DNA from: Vulcanimicrobiota bacterium
GTDB lineage: Bacteria; Vulcanimicrobiota; Vulcanimicrobiia; Vulcanimicrobiales; Vulcanimicrobiaceae
Assembly: GCA_019245275.1 (NCBI GenBank)
Contig: JAFARW010000131.1
Span: 1-15,250 of the forward strand
DNA: 15,250 nt
Direction of reading: 5' to 3'
Made by a program: the position numbers and the translations under genes. The notes beneath the pieces were generated by a model. It saw only the letters and a list, made by a program, of their open reading frames with translations. It made no database searches and was not told the origin of the DNA. Shown piece after piece: positions 1 to 6,862 of the stretch (the first letter of the stretch is position 1; the number at the start of each line of letters is the position of its first letter).

Positions 1-534
1 TACAAGATTGACGGCGTCATCGGCACGGGTCTGTTGATGCATTTTATCTCAACGCTCGACTACATTCGTGGTGCGCTGATCCTGCGATCGCCCCAAGATT
101 GGCAAACCGCCGCCGCGTCGCTGCCGTCCGGTACCGCGACAGTGCCAATGTGGCTCGTCGGCGATCACTTCATCTTCGCTCGAGGACGAATCAACAGCGC
201 ACCTGAAGCGCTGTTCAACATCGACACTGGGCTGGCCGGCGGTGGCGTTCAAGCGACCAAAGCCGAGATCGATGCCGCGCATATCATGCTCGATCAAGCT
301 CACGCCTCCAGCGGCATGGGCGGCGGCGGGATGGTCAAGTTCATTCCGTTTCAAGCGGTCGTCGCCATCGGAGATGCCAGTGTGACGGATGTTCCCGGCA
401 TCTACACGCCCGAAGGCGATCAGTTCGGCATCTTCCCGTTCGCTGTAGCCGGCACGATTTCGCACGGTTACTTTCGGCGCTTTACCGTGACGTTTGATTT
501 CGCGGCGATGCAACTGACTATCCAGCGCCCGTAG
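1..534 (+). CDS. Retropepsin-like aspartic protease, C-terminal part (5' end outside window)
   Basis: The reading frame is open from base 1, so this is the 3' part of a longer gene (177 residues visible). The first visible residues, DGVIGTGLL followed by a TLDY-RGALIL strand, look like the end of the first lobe of a clan AA (retropepsin-type) aspartic protease. A second lobe follows, with the catalytic signature NIDTGLAGG (Asp codon at 223-225) and a closing stretch with GTISHGYFRRFTVTFDF and AMQLTIQRP, typical of the family's last strands. Two-lobed bacterial proteins of this kind carry one DTG per lobe; the first would lie upstream of the window. Such proteins are often exported, but the N-terminus that would show a signal peptide is missing. 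Substrate unknown. The fold call is fairly sure; active protease function is inferred. Confidence 0.75.
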   Translation, partial: YKIDGVIGTGLLMHFISTLDYIRGALILRSPQDWQTAAASLPSGTATVPMWLVGDHFIFARGRINSAPEALFNIDTGLAGGGVQATKAEIDAAHIMLDQAHASSGMGGGGMVKFIPFQAVVAIGDASVTDVPGIYTPEGDQFGIFPFAVAGTISHGYFRRFTVTFDFAAMQLTIQRP

Positions 535-548
535 AACCGCTACGGGCG
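526..548 (+). terminator. Hairpin over the stop codon of the aspartic protease gene
   Basis: A perfect 9-bp inverted repeat: left arm 526-534 (CGCCCGTAG, which ends with the TAG stop), loop AACCG at 535-539, right arm 540-548 (CTACGGGCG). The stem is GC-rich, but only GTCTT follows and there is no run of T, so it is not a textbook intrinsic terminator. It lies exactly between the protease gene and queD and may limit read-through or protect the 3' end of the upstream message. Confidence 0.45.
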
Positions 549-587
549 GACCGCGTCTTGCAATCCGCGAACTTGCCTGGAAAACGC

Positions 588-956
588 ATGCAAATTCGCA
601 AACAGTTCAAGTTCGAAGCCGCGCATCAATTGCCGCACCATCCCGGCAAATGCGCGCGTCCGCATGGACATTCGTATCGGCTTGACGTGGCGCTGCGGGG
701 ACCGGTGCAGACCAATGGACCGGCAGCCGGAATGGTTGACGATTTCGACGCGTTAGAAACGCTCGTGCAGCGCACGATCATCGATGAGGTCGACCACCGT
801 TCGCTCAACGATTTCATCGAGAATCCAACTTGCGAACTGATCTTGCAGTGGATGTGGGCGCGCCTTCGGCCGTCGCTGCCGAACCTCGATGAACTCGTCT
901 TGTGGGAAACGGCTTCGGCATGCGCCGTGCTGCGTGCCGGGGATCAAGCCAAGTGA
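588..956 (+). CDS. queD: 6-carboxy-5,6,7,8-tetrahydropterin synthase (QueD)
   Basis: QueD converts 7,8-dihydroneopterin triphosphate to 6-carboxytetrahydropterin in the cytoplasm, an early step towards preQ0 and queuosine. The product is 122 residues, the normal family length. The zinc ligands are visible as His13 (FEAAH) and His26/His28 (HGHSY). The catalytic Cys22 sits in GKCARPHGH and the Asp69-His70 pair in DHRSLND. The NPTCE stretch (79-83) and the WETASAC end match the substrate-binding region of the family. I chose the ATG at 588, because MQIRKQFKFEAAH lines up with the family N-terminus; an in-frame TTG at 558 would add ten unsupported residues. Its stop overlaps the queE start by 4 bases. 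Residue 82 is Cys where Ser or Ala is usual. GTP cyclohydrolase I and QueC are not in the window. Confidence 0.93.
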   Translation: MQIRKQFKFEAAHQLPHHPGKCARPHGHSYRLDVALRGPVQTNGPAAGMVDDFDALETLVQRTIIDEVDHRSLNDFIENPTCELILQWMWARLRPSLPNLDELVLWETASACAVLRAGDQAK

Positions 957-1528
957 TCCAACTCAACGAGATCTTCTACAGCATTCAAGGCGAAGGCGCG
1001 TTCACTGGATCGCCGGCCGTTTTCGTGCGGCTGGCGGGTTGCAATCTTTCGTGCCGATTCTGCGACACGGATTATTCACTCAAGGAAGTCGTCAGCGTGC
1101 AAGAGATCGTTAGGCGCGTTTGCGAAATCGGTGGCGGCTGCCCGATGGTGATTCTCACTGGTGGCGAGCCGCTAGCGCAAAGCGACTGTCTGCCATTGAT
1201 CGAAGCTCTGCGCGCATCAGGGCGCCGAGTCCATATCGAATCGAACGGCACAATCGACACGCCGCTCGAGAGTGACGTCTGGTTAACGGTATCCCCGAAG
1301 GAGCGCCTCTCCAAGACAATGGCGCAGCGCGCGAACGAAGCGAAGTTGATCGTCGAGGGACGCGTGCCCCTCGAGTGGATGGAGGAATTTCCCGTCACAA
1401 CGATGGTTTTTTTGCAGCCGGAAGGCAACAAGCGTGAGAATGTCGCGCTTGCCTTGGAAGCGCTCAAACGCGATCCAAAACGCCTGCGACTCTCGCTTCA
1501 GACACACAAGTTCATCGGCGCTAAATGA
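953..1528 (+). CDS. queE: 7-carboxy-7-deazaguanine synthase (QueE), radical SAM
   Basis: QueE is a radical SAM enzyme that contracts 6-carboxytetrahydropterin, the QueD product, to 7-carboxy-7-deazaguanine. The 191-residue product begins with IQLNEIFYSIQGEG, the standard QueE opening. The iron-sulfur ligands Cys30, Cys34 and Cys37 form a C-x3-C-x2-C motif in GCNLSCRFCDTDY. The SAM-binding TGGEPL is at 69-74, and FLQPEG and SLQTHKF near the end are also family features. The start is the GTG at 953, which overlaps the queD TGA (GTGA). An in-frame ATG at 902 lies inside queD and would add residues outside the family. The stop overlaps the mqnB ATG by 4 bases. Length is slightly short for the family but no motif is missing. 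Confidence 0.93.
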   Translation: MIQLNEIFYSIQGEGAFTGSPAVFVRLAGCNLSCRFCDTDYSLKEVVSVQEIVRRVCEIGGGCPMVILTGGEPLAQSDCLPLIEALRASGRRVHIESNGTIDTPLESDVWLTVSPKERLSKTMAQRANEAKLIVEGRVPLEWMEEFPVTTMVFLQPEGNKRENVALALEALKRDPKRLRLSLQTHKFIGAK

Positions 1529-2130
1529 TTCTCTTGACGTGCGCCGTCGGACGCGAACTCGCATTCTTTACGGCGGTGCCGCATGTCGAGATGCTGGTGA
1601 CGGGCGTTGGCCCGATTGAAGCGGGGATCTCGGTTGCGCGTGCCCTCGCGCAGAGTCCCTACGCGCTTGTCGTCAACGCGGGACTCGGCGGCGCATTGGA
1701 AGGGTGCGGCAGCATCGGTGACGGCGTCGTTATCTCCGAAGATCGCATGGAGATCGGCCTTGAAGGCGGCAAGCCGTTCATCTTGCCGGATAGCGCACCT
1801 ATCATCGATCGCGCTTCGTCAGATTTGGCTTTGGTCGAGCAGCTCGTCGAACTGGGTTATGCCGGCAAACGGGGGATCACGGTCGCGCGCGTCACAACGA
1901 CGCAGCAAACGGCACAGCGCTTAGCGTCCTTCAATGCCGAGGTTGAGTCGATGGAAGGCTTTGCAGTGTTGCGAGCGGCTGAAATGGCGGGGATCCCGGC
2001 GATCGAGGTGCGCGGCATCTCGAACATCGTGACGGACCGCGAACGCAGCGGTTGGAGTTTCGAGCGCGGGTGCGAAGGCTTGGAGAAGATCCTGAACGAT
2101 TTGCTTGCGATCGTGCCCGCGGAGCCATAA
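1525..2130 (+). CDS. mqnB: Futalosine hydrolase (MqnB)
   Basis: MqnB hydrolyses futalosine to dehypoxanthine futalosine and hypoxanthine in the futalosine branch of menaquinone synthesis. The 201-residue protein has the nucleoside phosphorylase/MTAN-like fold: VTGVGPIEAG near residue 25, NAGLGGAL at 51-58, the purine-nucleosidase signature ESMEGFAV at 141-148, and RGISNIVTDR at 163-172 with Asp171 as the likely catalytic acid. RGISN followed by a Trp-rich segment (SGWSFE) fits MqnB better than MTA/SAH nucleosidase, and adjacency to mqnD supports this. The ATG overlaps the queE TGA (ATGA), which implies translational coupling. Its presence suggests that the cell goes through futalosine proper, rather than relying only on an MTAN acting on aminodeoxyfutalosine. 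The main alternative, a generic MTAN, is less likely. Confidence 0.9.
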   Translation: MILLTCAVGRELAFFTAVPHVEMLVTGVGPIEAGISVARALAQSPYALVVNAGLGGALEGCGSIGDGVVISEDRMEIGLEGGKPFILPDSAPIIDRASSDLALVEQLVELGYAGKRGITVARVTTTQQTAQRLASFNAEVESMEGFAVLRAAEMAGIPAIEVRGISNIVTDRERSGWSFERGCEGLEKILNDLLAIVPAEP

Positions 2131-2135
2131 CGAAG

Positions 2136-2969
2136 TTGTCCGAATCGCGCTCGCTGACGCTCGCCTACTCGCCGTGCCCGAACGACACCTATATCTTCGC
2201 CGCGCTTGCAAATCGCTGGGTGCCGGATGCTCCTACATTCGATGTGACGCTCGCGGATGTTGAAGCGCTCAACAATGAAGCGCTGCGGGGAACCTATGAC
2301 GTCACAAAAGTCAGTTACGCAGTCGTTCCGTCCGTAACCCAACGCTACAAAGTGTTGCGCAGCGGCGGCGCCCTCGGCCACAACTGCGGTCCGCTGCTTG
2401 TCGCGCGACCTGAAAGCCGGCGCGCGCTCGAGGATTTTCGGAACGCGAAAATCGTAGTTCCCGGACGGCGAACGACAGCTTTTCTGCTCTTACAGATGGC
2501 GTTAGGTCAAACTGGCCCGATTGAAGAGATGCGCTTCGATCGAATTGCTGCCGCGGTGCACAACGGTCATGCCGATGCGGGTCTAATCATCCATGAGGCG
2601 CGCTTTACGTACCGCGAGACCGGCTTGGTCGAGGTCGCTGATCTCGGAGAGTGGTGGGCTGGGCAAACGGGCCTTCCTCTCCCACTCGGCGCAATTATCG
2701 CGCGGGGTGATTTCTCAGCGGTTGAAACGGAACGACTCGAGCAAGCGATTCGCGCGAGTCTTCATTTCGCGCGACAGTACGAAGATCGAGTCCTCGCCTA
2801 TGTCCGTCGGAGCACGAACGAAAGCGACGATGTGATCCGCAAACATATCGCTCTCTACGTCAACGAGTTCAGCGAGGACATTGGGGCGCAGGGCGAGGCC
2901 GCGGTGCGCAAACTTCTCTCGCGCGCTCGCACCTTAGAAAACATCGAATCCGAAGTCCGCTTTGCGTAA
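2136..2969 (+). CDS. mqnD: 1,4-dihydroxy-6-naphthoate synthase (MqnD)
   Basis: MqnD converts cyclic dehypoxanthine futalosine to 1,4-dihydroxy-6-naphthoate, a later step of the futalosine menaquinone pathway. The protein has the periplasmic-binding-protein-like fold without a signal peptide. Motifs: SPCPNDTYIF at 12-21, DVTKVSYA at 55-62, a GGALGHNCGPLL loop at 78-88, GLIIHEAR at 149-156 (His153 matches the proposed catalytic base), and TGLPLPLGA at 178-186. With the TTG at 2136 as start, length is 277 residues, the usual size. There is no ATG in this frame between the mqnB stop and the first conserved motif, and upstream codons read into mqnB. A GGAG at 2121-2124 could serve as ribosome site, though 11 bases away. 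mqnA, mqnC and mqnE are not in the window. Confidence 0.92.
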   Translation: MSESRSLTLAYSPCPNDTYIFAALANRWVPDAPTFDVTLADVEALNNEALRGTYDVTKVSYAVVPSVTQRYKVLRSGGALGHNCGPLLVARPESRRALEDFRNAKIVVPGRRTTAFLLLQMALGQTGPIEEMRFDRIAAAVHNGHADAGLIIHEARFTYRETGLVEVADLGEWWAGQTGLPLPLGAIIARGDFSAVETERLEQAIRASLHFARQYEDRVLAYVRRSTNESDDVIRKHIALYVNEFSEDIGAQGEAAVRKLLSRARTLENIESEVRFA

Positions 2970-4182
2970 TCTGATCGCGCTTGCGAGCTTGATGCTCGCG
3001 ATGGCGCTGTCATCGCCGCTGTCAGCAGGTTCTCTGCCGGCCGCCAACGTCACGCTTGGCGATGAAGTCTTCTTGCGAGAAACCTGGCATGAGCTGAACG
3101 GCCGGTGCGTCGGCGTGATCACGAATCAGACGGGCGTCACCTCGCGGCTCGAATCGATCGTCGACGCGATCAAGCGCAATCCGCGCATCTGCATCAAAGC
3201 GGTCTACGCGCCCGAGCACGGTCTGCGCGGCGACCGTTCTGCCGGAGCTTACGTCGCTTCCTACACGGACGAGCGCACGGGCCTACCGGTCTACAGCCTG
3301 TACGGCGCGACGCGCCGGCCAAATGGGGCGATGCTTGCCGGCGTCGATGTCTTGCTCTTCGATATCCAAGACGTCGGCGATCGCGCGTACACGTACATCT
3401 CGACGATGGCGTATGCGATGCAAGCCGCCCACGAGTTTCACAAAGAAATCTGGATTCTCGACCGGCCCAACCCAATCGGTGGCATGGTTGAGGGGCCGGT
3501 GCTGGAGCCGCACTTTGAATCGTTTATTGGCTTGTACCCGATCGCGATGCGTCACGGCATGACGGTCGGCGAGCTGGCGCGCCTCTTCAACGATCGTTTC
3601 GGCATCGGCGCAAAACTGCACGTGATTGCAATGCGCGGGTATCACCATTCGATGCTATGGCCGGCGACGGGGCTGCAGTGGGTGCAAACGTCGCCGAACA
3701 TTCCGGAGTGGGACACAGCCATCGTCTATCCGGCTACCGGCCTCATCGATAGCGCGGGTGTGAACAACGGGACGGGTTACACGAAGCCATTCAAGTATGC
3801 GGGTGCGCTTGGCGTCGACGCGGATCGCTTGGCGCGCACGCTCAACGAACGCGATATTCCGGGCATCTATTTTCGGCCGGCGTATTGGACGCCGTCGTCG
3901 GGTTTCTGGAAAGACAAAGAACTCTCGGGCGTCGAGCTGATCGTCTACGATCCGCGCACGTTTCCAGCCGTTCGCACGGCGGTGGAAATTCTTTGCGCCG
4001 CCCGTAGCGTGGCGCCACAGGCACTCAAGATCGACGCGGCCGCGCTCGATCGGGATTGGGGGACTGACCAACTCCGTCTGCGACTGCAATCCGGCGCGAG
4101 CCCAAGCGCGATCTTGAACGGCTGGGAGTCAAGCAGGCAGACGTTTGAGACTCTGCGCAAACACTTCTTGCTCTATCCATGA
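2962..4182 (+). CDS. namZ: Exported exo-beta-N-acetylmuramidase NamZ family (GH171, DUF1343)
   Basis: This matches the YbbC/DUF1343 family, shown for Bacillus subtilis NamZ to release N-acetylmuramic acid from the ends of peptidoglycan fragments (family GH171). The 406-residue protein opens with a signal peptide (about residues 1-23: Arg2, a hydrophobic core, then LSAG). Family motifs follow: GVITNQTGV at 51-59, APEHGLRG at 83-90, GLPVYSLYG at 107-115, DVLLFDIQDVGDRAYTY at 129-145, LDRPNPIGG, a MRHGMTVGELA stretch and SPNIPEWD. The TTG start overlaps the end of mqnD by 8 bases; GAAG at 2952-2955 is a weak ribosome site. The ATG at 2992 is possible but would remove the charged start of the signal peptide. 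The stop overlaps glcD by 4 bases (ATGA). Family confident; the exact substrate is inferred. Confidence 0.88.
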   Translation: MRNLIALASLMLAMALSSPLSAGSLPAANVTLGDEVFLRETWHELNGRCVGVITNQTGVTSRLESIVDAIKRNPRICIKAVYAPEHGLRGDRSAGAYVASYTDERTGLPVYSLYGATRRPNGAMLAGVDVLLFDIQDVGDRAYTYISTMAYAMQAAHEFHKEIWILDRPNPIGGMVEGPVLEPHFESFIGLYPIAMRHGMTVGELARLFNDRFGIGAKLHVIAMRGYHHSMLWPATGLQWVQTSPNIPEWDTAIVYPATGLIDSAGVNNGTGYTKPFKYAGALGVDADRLARTLNERDIPGIYFRPAYWTPSSGFWKDKELSGVELIVYDPRTFPAVRTAVEILCAARSVAPQALKIDAAALDRDWGTDQLRLRLQSGASPSAILNGWESSRQTFETLRKHFLLYP

Positions 4183-5594
4183 ATCTTCACGAACGACTGA
4201 CTGAGGCGCTCGGACGCGACGCGGTAAAGACGCAGCCCGAAGATCTGGCCGTGTACGCCTTCGATGCGTATTCGCAAGCTGCGCCGCCGAACGCCGTCGT
4301 GCTGCCCTCGAGCACGCAAGACGTCGCGGCAGCAGTGAAGATTTCGAACGCTTGCGGCGAGCCGGTCGTCCCGCGCGGCGCCGGAACGGGGCTCTGCGGA
4401 GGCGCCGTGCCGGCCAAGGGCGGCGTCGTGATCTCGTTTGCGCGCATGAACCGTCTGCTCGCGCTCGACGTCCGGAATAAACGCGCACACGTGCAGCCGG
4501 GTCTGATCAATCTCGAGCTTTCTGAACAGATACGCAGCAGCGGACTCTTCTATGCGCCGGATCCGTCATCGCAAAAGGTCTCGACGATCGGCGGCAATTG
4601 CGCGACGAATGCCGGCGGACCGCATTGTTTATCGTACGGCACGACCGTCAACCACATACTCGGCTTGGAGATCGTCGACGAACGCGGAGAGATCTTTACG
4701 ACTTCGCTCGACGACATCGGTTACGATCTGACCGGCACACTCGTCGGGAGTGAAGGGACGCTCGGAATCATCTGTGCGATCGACGTTCGGCTGATGAAGC
4801 TGCCGGAATCGGTGCGCGTCTGGCTTGCCGCATTCGGAGACGTCGAAGCGGCATCAGAAACCGTGTCGGCGATCATCGGCGCGGGGATCGTGCCGACGGC
4901 ACTCGAGATCATGGATGACGTGATCGTCGGCGCGGTTGAGGCCGCATACGGCGCCGGCTACCCCACCGATGCCGGTGCCGTCTTGCTCATCGAGCAGGCC
5001 GGATTCGCCGACGACATGGATGAGCGCGAGAGTGCGATTCGAGAGATCGCACACGAGCATGGCGCAATCTCCTGGCGGGCTGCCAAGACCCAAGCGGAAT
5101 GCGATTTATTGTGGGCGGGTCGCAAAGGCGCCGCGGGCGCCACTGGACGATACGCGCCTAACTACTATATCCAAGACGTCTGCGTGCCGCGTTCGAAGCT
5201 TCCGACGGCTCTGCACTCCGTCACACAATCGGCTCGCCGACACGGTCTCAAAGTCGGCAACGTCTTTCACGCCGGCGACGGCAACTTGCATCCGCTGCTG
5301 ATGTACGATAAGCGCGATCGGCAGCAAGTCGCGGCCGTCATCGGGGCCGGCAACGAGATCTTGCAGACATGCGTCGATCTCGGCGGAACGATCAGCGGCG
5401 AGCACGGTATCGGTTACGAGAAGCGCGATACGCTCTCGCTTGTCTTCTCGACCGATGATCTCGCGACGATGGCCAAGATGCGCGACGTTTTCGATCCGAG
5501 ACGCGTCCTCAATCCGGAGAAGATTTTCCCGGCGGGCGTCGGGTGCGCCGAAGTGAAGCCGCCGGATGCGGCATATGTTATCTCAAACCGCTAA
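4179..5594 (+). CDS. glcD: FAD-linked glycolate/D-lactate oxidase subunit GlcD
   Basis: This is a flavoprotein of the GlcD/D-lactate dehydrogenase family, oxidising an alpha-hydroxy acid (glycolate to glyoxylate or D-lactate to pyruvate) and passing electrons towards quinone. The protein has 471 residues. The PCMH-type FAD domain covers about 35-215, with PRGAGTGLCGG at 65-75, DPSSQKVSTIGGN at 128-140, NAGGPHC at 144-150 and GSEGTLGI at 190-197. The C-terminal FAD-oxidase domain has HAGDGNLHP at 364-372, SGEHGIG at 406-412 and FDPRRVLNPEKIFP near 438-451. Length is close to that of E. coli GlcD. The ATG overlaps the namZ stop, and the 3' end overlaps glcE by 29 bases. The family is clear; glycolate against D-lactate cannot be settled from motifs. 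The Fe-S subunit gene glcF is absent next door. Confidence 0.9.
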   Translation: MNLHERLTEALGRDAVKTQPEDLAVYAFDAYSQAAPPNAVVLPSSTQDVAAAVKISNACGEPVVPRGAGTGLCGGAVPAKGGVVISFARMNRLLALDVRNKRAHVQPGLINLELSEQIRSSGLFYAPDPSSQKVSTIGGNCATNAGGPHCLSYGTTVNHILGLEIVDERGEIFTTSLDDIGYDLTGTLVGSEGTLGIICAIDVRLMKLPESVRVWLAAFGDVEAASETVSAIIGAGIVPTALEIMDDVIVGAVEAAYGAGYPTDAGAVLLIEQAGFADDMDERESAIREIAHEHGAISWRAAKTQAECDLLWAGRKGAAGATGRYAPNYYIQDVCVPRSKLPTALHSVTQSARRHGLKVGNVFHAGDGNLHPLLMYDKRDRQQVAAVIGAGNEILQTCVDLGGTISGEHGIGYEKRDTLSLVFSTDDLATMAKMRDVFDPRRVLNPEKIFPAGVGCAEVKPPDAAYVISNR

Positions 5595-6819
5595 AGCAGA
5601 CGCGGCGGCCAACCGCATCGTGCCAAAGACCGTCGCGAAGCTGCAGGAAGCGGTTCGCGAAGCGCATCAGCAAGGCGAGCCGCTCGTAATCGAAGGCGGC
5701 AATACACTGAGCGGAATGGGGAAAGCGCCCACGCGAGCCGCTCGGACGCTTTGCACGAGCGCGCTCCGCAAGATTCACGCTTACTCCTTCGCAGATCTCA
5801 CGATCAGTGTGGGCGCGGGAATAACGCTGCGTGGATTACGCTCGGCGCTCGCTGAGCACGGCCAGTTCATCCCGCTCGACGCACCATGCGCGCAGCGCGC
5901 GACGGTTGGCGGCACACTCGCAGCCGGCTGGCTTGGCCCGCGACGCCACCTCTACGGACGTCCGCGCGACTACGTGATTGGAACGCAGATCGTGCTAGCT
6001 GATGGGACGCTCGCGCACGCCGGAGGCATGGTCGTAAAAAACGTGACCGGGTACGATATGAGCAAACTCTATATCGGCTCCTTTGGAACGCTCGGCATTC
6101 TGACGAGCGTCAACTTCAAAACGCTGCCCGCTCCGCAGTCCGCGCGGGTTTTTATTGCAAAATTACCGGAGAATTCTCGTCTGCGCGCAATCAATGCGAT
6201 CGCCCAGCTAAACGTACCGCCGGCAGCGGCTCTTTGGGTCTATGGATTTCGCAAAGCAATCGACGGCGAGGATGGAAATGACGGCCGCATTTTCATCTTG
6301 CATGAGGGATCGGCGGCGCTGATCGAGCGCGCAAGCCGCGACGTACGAACGGCGCTTGGACGCGCGGGCGTCCCGGAGACGCAGATCATCGACACCGGCG
6401 CGCTTGGCGCGTTCGACCGTATTCTCGATGCGTGTTCCGCGACGATCGGGCAGCGTTCGATCACGTATCGTTTCAGCGGCAACCTTGACGATGCGGAAAC
6501 GCGACTGCGCGCAACGTACGTCGCGACGCATCAAAGCGGCTTGGCGGCGGAGTCGTTGCTCGATTTGATGAACGGCGACCTGTATGCGCGGATCAGTGGG
6601 AAGGATGCGCACGCATTCTGCGAGCGGATCGAGGCCTTAGACGATGCGTTGCACGTCCAAATCCCAAAAGCGGTAGTCGTCGCCTGCGAGTCGCCGATCC
6701 GCCAGGTCCTCAATGTGTGGGGATCCACCCCGGCAGCGCTCGATCGAATGCGCGCGGTTAAAGCGACCTTCGATCCGGCCGGCACGCTTAATCCCGGCCG
6801 TTTCATCGGCGACATTTAA
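5566..6819 (+). CDS. glcE: FAD-binding glycolate oxidase subunit GlcE
   Basis: GlcE is the second FAD-binding subunit of the three-part glycolate oxidase (GlcDEF). The 417-residue protein has an N-terminal PCMH-type FAD domain: PLVIEGGNTLSG near 39-50, TVGGTLAAGWLGPRR at 113-127, YVIGTQIVLADG near 136-147, and the strongly conserved VKNVTGYDMSKLYIGSFG at 157-174. It ends in FDPAGTLNPGRF. It is longer than E. coli GlcE (about 350 residues), mainly in the middle and C-terminal regions. I chose the ATG at 5566, with GAAG at 5555-5558 seven bases upstream; an ATG at 5575 is also possible. The start lies inside glcD, so the two are translationally coupled, as expected for partner subunits. The next gene is an aminopeptidase instead of glcF. 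Confidence 0.87.
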   Translation: MRHMLSQTAKADAAANRIVPKTVAKLQEAVREAHQQGEPLVIEGGNTLSGMGKAPTRAARTLCTSALRKIHAYSFADLTISVGAGITLRGLRSALAEHGQFIPLDAPCAQRATVGGTLAAGWLGPRRHLYGRPRDYVIGTQIVLADGTLAHAGGMVVKNVTGYDMSKLYIGSFGTLGILTSVNFKTLPAPQSARVFIAKLPENSRLRAINAIAQLNVPPAAALWVYGFRKAIDGEDGNDGRIFILHEGSAALIERASRDVRTALGRAGVPETQIIDTGALGAFDRILDACSATIGQRSITYRFSGNLDDAETRLRATYVATHQSGLAAESLLDLMNGDLYARISGKDAHAFCERIEALDDALHVQIPKAVVVACESPIRQVLNVWGSTPAALDRMRAVKATFDPAGTLNPGRFIGDI

Positions 6820-6862
6820 CGCCGCAAAAGGCGGGCGTCGGAGGACGCGGAAAGATTCGAGC

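Noticed and set aside
84..91. GCGATCGC palindromes at 84, 3377, 6196 and 9854
   Set aside because: Four copies of this 8-mer are more than a simple base-composition estimate predicts, but all lie inside coding sequence with no spacing pattern. CGATC-type words are common throughout. A genome-wide count would be needed to call it an enriched motif.
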